DNA of 64,000 bases from Dehalococcoidia bacterium (GTDB taxonomy: Bacteria > Chloroflexota > Dehalococcoidia > SM23-28-2 > HRBIN24), in NCBI GenBank assembly GCA_025062275.1, contig JANXAP010000035.1:1-64000 (forward strand), given 5' to 3'. Below are positions 60,324 to 64,000 of the stretch, in pieces. The notes beneath the pieces are model-generated. The model saw only the letters and a list, made by a program, of their open reading frames with translations, ran no database searches and was not told the DNA's origin. A program made the translations under genes and the position numbers. How positions within the stretch are numbered: position 1 is the first letter of the stretch; every line of letters begins with the position of its first letter.

Positions 60324-61526
60324 ATGGTAGCCGTGGGACGCCTTGCCGAAGCACTGGGCCTCGCCTCCCTGGGGGCATGGTCCTATCTGCTGTTGGGCCG
60401 GGGGCGCTTCTGGGACGCGGGGCCGCGCCTGCCCGAGGACCCGCCGCCTAGGCGGTGGCCGCGGGTGGCCGTGGTGGTGCCTGCCCGCAACGAGGCCTCT
60501 GTCCTCCCCCTAACGCTGCCCACCCTCCTTTCCCAGGACTATCCGGGGGAGTGGCATCTCGTCCTGGTGGACGATGCCAGCGAAGACGATACCGGCGATG
60601 TGGCCCTTCGTCTGGCGCGGCAGATGGGGGCGGAGGGACGTCTCACAGTGCTGCGGGGGAGGCCGGTGCCCCCTGGCTGGTCGGGCAAGGTCTGGGCCAT
60701 GGCCCAGGGGGTGGCAGAGGCTGCAGGTCTGCGACCCGACTACGTCCTCTTCACCGATGCCGACATTGCTCACCCGCCCGTGGGGATGAGGCGACTGGTC
60801 TCCCTGGCCGAGGCCCGCGTCCTGGACCTGGCGTCGGTGATGGTCCTGCTGCGGGCCGATGGCCTCTGGGAGCGACTGCTGATGCCAGCTTTCGTCTACT
60901 TCTTCGCCAAGCTATATCCCTTCCGCTGGGCGGCCGATCCTCGACGGACCACCGCTGGCGCTGCCGGAGGCTGCATGCTGGTTCGCTGGTCGGCACTTCA
61001 GCGGGCAGGAGGTCTGGATGCCATCGCCGACGCTGTGATCGACGACTGTTCCCTGGCTGCTGCCGTCAAGGCCAGCGGCGGGCGGCTGTGGTTGGGCCTG
61101 TCGCGGGACTGGCGCAGCGTCCGCGGTTACGGGGGGCTGGCGGGGGTGGGCCGTATGGTGGCCCGGAGCGCCTATGCCCAGCTACGCTACTCTCCCCTGT
61201 TTCTAGCGGGCACCGTGGCGGGCATGGGGCTGGCCTACGGAGTTCCGCCTGTCCTGGGCCTGTGGGGCCTGGCCCGGAAGCGAAGGGCTGCGGCCGTCCT
61301 GGGCCTGGCGACTTGGGGCCTCATGTCGGCCTCCTATATGCCCATGGTGCGCTGGTTCCGACTCTCGCCCCTGTGGGCGCCTCTGCTGCCCGTGGCCGCC
61401 TTTTTCTACACCCTGTTCACGCTGGACTCGGCCTGGCGATGGCACCGGGGGCACGGGGTGGAGTGGCGCGGCCGAAGGGCGGGGGCGTTTCCCTCCCCAG
61501 GCCCCACCCCTTATAGTGATAGGTGA
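60324..61526 (+). CDS. hpnB: HpnB-like family 2 glycosyltransferase
   Basis: The 400-residue membrane glycosyltransferase starts with a hydrophobic segment, then the GT-A fold: VVPARNEASVLPLTLPTLL, LVDDASEDDT (D-x-D nucleotide region), RPVPPGWSGKVWAMAQGV and DYVLFTDADIAHP, followed by several C-terminal membrane helices (about 275-370). The PGW-GK-WA motif is characteristic of hopene-associated glycosyltransferase HpnB. No squalene-hopene cyclase is in the window, so a hopanoid role rests on family only. ATG 60324 gives the expected N-terminus. Confidence 0.8.
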   Translation: MVAVGRLAEALGLASLGAWSYLLLGRGRFWDAGPRLPEDPPPRRWPRVAVVVPARNEASVLPLTLPTLLSQDYPGEWHLVLVDDASEDDTGDVALRLARQMGAEGRLTVLRGRPVPPGWSGKVWAMAQGVAEAAGLRPDYVLFTDADIAHPPVGMRRLVSLAEARVLDLASVMVLLRADGLWERLLMPAFVYFFAKLYPFRWAADPRRTTAGAAGGCMLVRWSALQRAGGLDAIADAVIDDCSLAAAVKASGGRLWLGLSRDWRSVRGYGGLAGVGRMVARSAYAQLRYSPLFLAGTVAGMGLAYGVPPVLGLWGLARKRRAAAVLGLATWGLMSASYMPMVRWFRLSPLWAPLLPVAAFFYTLFTLDSAWRWHRGHGVEWRGRRAGAFPSPGPTPYSDR

Positions 61527-61565
61527 CAGCCGAGGGACATCGCTGCTCGAGGAGTGGAAGCGGAC

Positions 61566-61811
61566 ATGGATGGTAGGTTGGGAAAGGCGCGGGCCCTGGG
61601 GCGCCGCGTGGTGCTGACAGTGGTGGGAGGGGCGGTGCTGGCGGTCGGGCTCGTCTTTGTCGCTCTGCCCTTCATCCCGGGAGGGAGCCTGCTGACGGTG
61701 CTGGGGCTGCTGATCCTGGCCAAGGAGTGGCCCTGGGCGCGACGCCCCCTGGATTGGGCACGCGCGCGGCTCCTGGGCCGCTTCCAAAGGGCGCCCGAGC
61801 CTACCGAGTGA
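61566..61811 (+). CDS. PGPGW-type small membrane protein
   Basis: An 81-residue protein with one or two hydrophobic segments (VVLTVVGGAVLAVGLVFVALPF and SLLTVLGLLILA) and the family-type motif FIPGGSLLTVLGLLILAKEWPWA, the PGPGW domain with PGG in place of PGPG. Function unknown. ATG 61566 is chosen (GGAAG five bases upstream). Confidence 0.7.
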   Translation: MDGRLGKARALGRRVVLTVVGGAVLAVGLVFVALPFIPGGSLLTVLGLLILAKEWPWARRPLDWARARLLGRFQRAPEPTE

Positions 61812-61840
61812 ACTTCGGTCCCCTCCCCTGAGGTGCCCGA

Positions 61841-62818
61841 ATGGAATATCCCATCTGGCTCTGGACCGCCTTCACCGTCGGCATCATCGTCATCCTCGCC
61901 TTCGACCTGTGGGTGATCCAGAAGGAGGCCCATGCCCCCAGCTTTCGCGAGGCGGCCCTCTGGAGCGTCTTCTGGATCGTCCTGGCGCTGGCCTTCGGCG
62001 GCTACATTTTCCTCCATTACGGGACCCACAAGGGGCTGGAGTACATCACAGGCTACCTCATCGAAAAGTCCCTCAGCGTGGACAACGTCTTCGTGTGGAT
62101 GGTGGTGTTCCAGTATTTCGCCGTGCCGCCCAAGTACCAGCACCGGGTGCTCTTCTACGGCGTGCTGGGGGCCATCGTCATGCGGGCGCTGTTCATCGCC
62201 GCCGGCGTGACCCTTATCAACCTCTTTCACTGGGTCGTCTTCGTGTTCGGCGCCATCCTCATCTTCACCGGCATCAGGCTGGCGGTGCGCCATGGCGAGG
62301 AGGTGCACCCTGAGCGGAACCCCGTGGTGAGGCTGGCACGCCGCTTCCTGCCAATGACGGCCGAGTACCACGGGCAGCGCTTCTTCGTGCGACAGGGCCA
62401 CATGCTGCTGGCCACCCCCATGCTGCTGGTGCTGCTGGTGGTAGAGAGCACCGACGTGGTCTTCGCCATAGACTCCATCCCCGCCATCCTGGCCATCACC
62501 CGCGACGGCTTCATCGTCTGGACGTCCAACGTCATGGCCATACTGGGCTTGCGTGCCCTCTACTTCCTGGTGGTGGGCGTGCTGGGGCTCTTCCGTTACC
62601 TGAACTACGGACTGGCGGCGGTGCTGGTGTTCGTGGGCGTCAAGATGCTCATCAGCGAGTTCTACAAGATCCATGTGGGCATCTCCCTGGGGGTGGTGGC
62701 CACCATCATCGGCGTCGCCATCCTGGCTTCGGTCATCGCCGAGCGGAGGGAGGCGCAGCGCCTGGCCGCTGCCGGTCGAGCTGCCGACCCGCCCGGCGAG
62801 GGCACGACGCTCCATTGA
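61841..62818 (+). CDS. TerC-family membrane protein
   Basis: The 325-residue protein has about eight membrane helices and the two TerC hallmarks LIEKSLSVDNVFVWMVVF (near 75) and VVESTDVVFAIDSIPAI (near 203), whose Asp and Glu bind divalent metal. Relatives such as Alx export manganese, or help load manganese onto secreted proteins. No yybP-ykoY-type manganese riboswitch fits in the 29-base gap upstream. Confidence 0.92.
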   Translation: MEYPIWLWTAFTVGIIVILAFDLWVIQKEAHAPSFREAALWSVFWIVLALAFGGYIFLHYGTHKGLEYITGYLIEKSLSVDNVFVWMVVFQYFAVPPKYQHRVLFYGVLGAIVMRALFIAAGVTLINLFHWVVFVFGAILIFTGIRLAVRHGEEVHPERNPVVRLARRFLPMTAEYHGQRFFVRQGHMLLATPMLLVLLVVESTDVVFAIDSIPAILAITRDGFIVWTSNVMAILGLRALYFLVVGVLGLFRYLNYGLAAVLVFVGVKMLISEFYKIHVGISLGVVATIIGVAILASVIAERREAQRLAAAGRAADPPGEGTTLH

Positions 62819-62825
62819 GCGGGCC

Positions 62826-63839
62826 ATGCCCCGTCCCACTGCTGGTCGCGTCCTGAAGGTGGACCCGGAACGTCCTGCGCCTGAGGCCATCGCTGAGGCG
62901 GCGCGGGTCCTGCGGGCAGGTGGCCTGGTAGCCTTCCCGACCGAGACGGTCTACGGACTGGGGGCCGATGCCCTATCGGCTGAGGCGGTGGCCCGTATCT
63001 ATGCCGCCAAGGGCCGCCCGGCGGACAACCCTCTCATCGTCCATGTGGGCGATCCGGAGGAGGTCTGGCGGGTGGCGCGGGAGGTGCCGCCCCTGGCCCG
63101 GCGTCTGATGGAGCGCTTCTGGCCTGGCCCCCTGACCCTGGTCCTGCCGCGCTCGCCCGTGGTGCCCTTGGCCACCACCGGCGGGCTGGACACGGTGGCG
63201 GTGCGCATGCCGTCCCACCCGGTGGCCCTCGCCCTGGTGCGGGAAGCGGGGACCCCCGTGGCTGCACCCTCGGCCAATCGCTCTGGCCGCCCCAGTCCCA
63301 CCCGTGCCGAGCATGTGTTGGAAGACCTGGGCGAGGCGGTGGACCTGGTGCTGGACGGCGGCCCCTGCCCCGTGGGCGTAGAGTCCACCGTTGTGGATGT
63401 GACAGGGCCTGTGCCGGTTGTGCTGCGCCCGGGGGGACTGCCCAGGGAGGCCATCGAGGAGGCGCTGGGGCGGTCGGTGCAGGTGGGGGCAGGGCCCGAG
63501 CTCGCCCGTCGCTCCCCAGGCACGCGCTACAGGCACTATGCCCCATCCGCCCCTCTGGTCATCGCCTCGACCAATGAGCTGGCGGCCGTCGTGAGCGGTC
63601 TCCTCTCACAGGGCAAGTCCGTGGGCCTGCTGGCCATGCACGACCCCGGCATCCGGCACGAGCGGCTAAGGGCGCGCATCGTCGAGGGTGGCCTGCGGGC
63701 CTACGCTCACGAACTGTTCGACGCGTTGCGAGCCCTGGACAGGGAAGGATGCCAGGTCATCGTAGCTGAGGCGGTGGAGGAGCGGGGCCTGGGCCTGGCG
63801 GTGATGGACCGCCTGCGCAGGGCGGCTGCCTCTCGATAG
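62826..63839 (+). CDS. tsaC: L-threonylcarbamoyladenylate synthase (Sua5/YwlC type)
   Basis: This enzyme makes threonylcarbamoyl-AMP for the t6A modification of tRNA. The 337-residue product has an N-terminal YrdC domain (LVAFPTETVYGLGADAL, KGRPADNPLIVHV, SANRSGRPSPT) and a C-terminal Sua5 domain joined by RRSPGTRYRHYAPSAPL near residue 225. That full-length architecture distinguishes it from short TsaC. ATG 62826 sits seven bases after the terC stop, so they are probably cotranscribed. Confidence 0.93.
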   Translation: MPRPTAGRVLKVDPERPAPEAIAEAARVLRAGGLVAFPTETVYGLGADALSAEAVARIYAAKGRPADNPLIVHVGDPEEVWRVAREVPPLARRLMERFWPGPLTLVLPRSPVVPLATTGGLDTVAVRMPSHPVALALVREAGTPVAAPSANRSGRPSPTRAEHVLEDLGEAVDLVLDGGPCPVGVESTVVDVTGPVPVVLRPGGLPREAIEEALGRSVQVGAGPELARRSPGTRYRHYAPSAPLVIASTNELAAVVSGLLSQGKSVGLLAMHDPGIRHERLRARIVEGGLRAYAHELFDALRALDREGCQVIVAEAVEERGLGLAVMDRLRRAAASR

Positions 63840-63847
63840 CGGTGCCA

Positions 63848-63862
63848 GGGCGGGACCCGCCC
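63848..63862. repeat. Short GC palindrome after tsaC (possible REP-like unit)
   Basis: GGGCGGG-A-CCCGCCC followed by CTACAGGGCG lies nine bases after the tsaC stop. It resembles half of the GTAGGGGCGGGT...ACCCGCCCCTAC type of intergenic repeat seen in some high-GC and Chloroflexota genomes. A terminator role is also possible. Only one copy is in the window. Confidence 0.35.
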
Positions 63863-64000
63863 CTACAGGGCGCAAATGTGGCCCCGATAGAGGCCTCGCC
63901 GTCGGTGGTGCCGAGACCAGCGGCCTCACGTCGTCGCGCTTTTCGTTGCGCCGTTGCGGCCGTTCGCGAGGGGAGCGAGTGTGCTCGTTCAGAGACATGT
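63863..64000. other. Window end without a recognisable gene
   Basis: Mixed GC sequence with no credible coding frame. The only long frame (minus strand) is antisense to tsaC with unnatural composition. Nothing else is identified. Confidence 0.4.

Noticed and set aside
63666-63998. Minus-strand gene at the right edge
   Set aside because: Mostly antisense to tsaC, Arg/Pro-rich composition, no motif and no ribosome site.

Overview
This is a high-GC bacterial chromosome segment with very tight gene packing. No rRNA, tRNA, prophage, insertion sequence or CRISPR array is visible. The gene set suggests a Chloroflexota-type organism (Dehalococcoidia or a related thermophilic lineage). Supporting features are a CT398-like zinc-ribbon coiled-coil protein, HemQ, an F420-type LLM oxidoreductase, a PAC2 protein, an HpnB-like glycosyltransferase, many acyl-CoA genes, many lipoproteins, and LivFGHM with several substrate-binding proteins. 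The taxonomic call is inference from gene content. Promoters found by eye follow TTGACN-17-TANAAT, so ordinary sigma-70-type promoters appear to be in use.

Layout. 1-6.2 kb: lgt, a JAMM peptidase, an amidase with a previously hidden GatC/AtzG-like small subunit, and folate genes folP and folK mixed with two hotdog thioesterases and a hydrolase. 6.2-9.9 kb: Trm112-like protein, rpmF, yceD, a zinc-ribbon coiled-coil protein, a serine recombinase that has lost its catalytic residues, and RNase HI. 9.9-16.4 kb: crotonase, fumC, hemQ, a TPT/TVT-repeat secreted protein, PEBP lipoprotein, peroxiredoxin and a MidA-like methyltransferase. 16.5-30.7 kb: one long plus-strand catabolic module with a three-subunit molybdenum hydroxylase, amidohydrolase, enoyl-CoA hydratase, livG-F-H-M and three tandem paralogous substrate-binding lipoproteins. 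This looks like import and CoA-dependent breakdown of an organic acid, aromatic or heterocyclic compound. 30.7-34.3 kb: a minus-strand lipid/CoA module (thiolase, DUF35, CrtC/AttH-like protein, phosphotransferase). 34.6-42.1 kb: hsp20, then the thiamin locus (promoter, TPP riboswitch, thiC, thiG, thiE, thiS, a second thiE, thiO).

42.2-46.4 kb: LLM oxidoreductase, SDR, phosphotransferase and acyl-CoA dehydrogenase. 46.4-48.9 kb: phnDCE importer with an operator-like repeat over its promoter. 49.0-54.2 kb: PAC2 protein, a fused AhbA-AhbB/Lrp-like protein, crotonase, an anchored protein and a CitE-like lyase. 54.2-60.2 kb: an envelope group with a highly divergent FtsH-like AAA+ protein whose zinc-protease motif is broken by one inserted residue, several lipoproteins and a membrane-anchored Clp-fold (SDH-type) serine protease. 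60.3-63.8 kb: HpnB-like glycosyltransferase, PGPGW protein, TerC and threonylcarbamoyl-AMP synthase.

The best candidates for something undescribed are the FtsH-like pseudoprotease with its neighbours; a ThiS whose Gly-Gly is followed by a 20-residue tail in a genome segment that also encodes a JAMM peptidase; the domesticated-looking, catalytically dead serine recombinase; and the habit of convergent genes ending on one shared CTAG. In that last pattern, a one-base loss of such a CTAG appears to explain an abnormal antisense extension of the PEBP gene. All functional statements rest on motifs read by eye; no database search was run.
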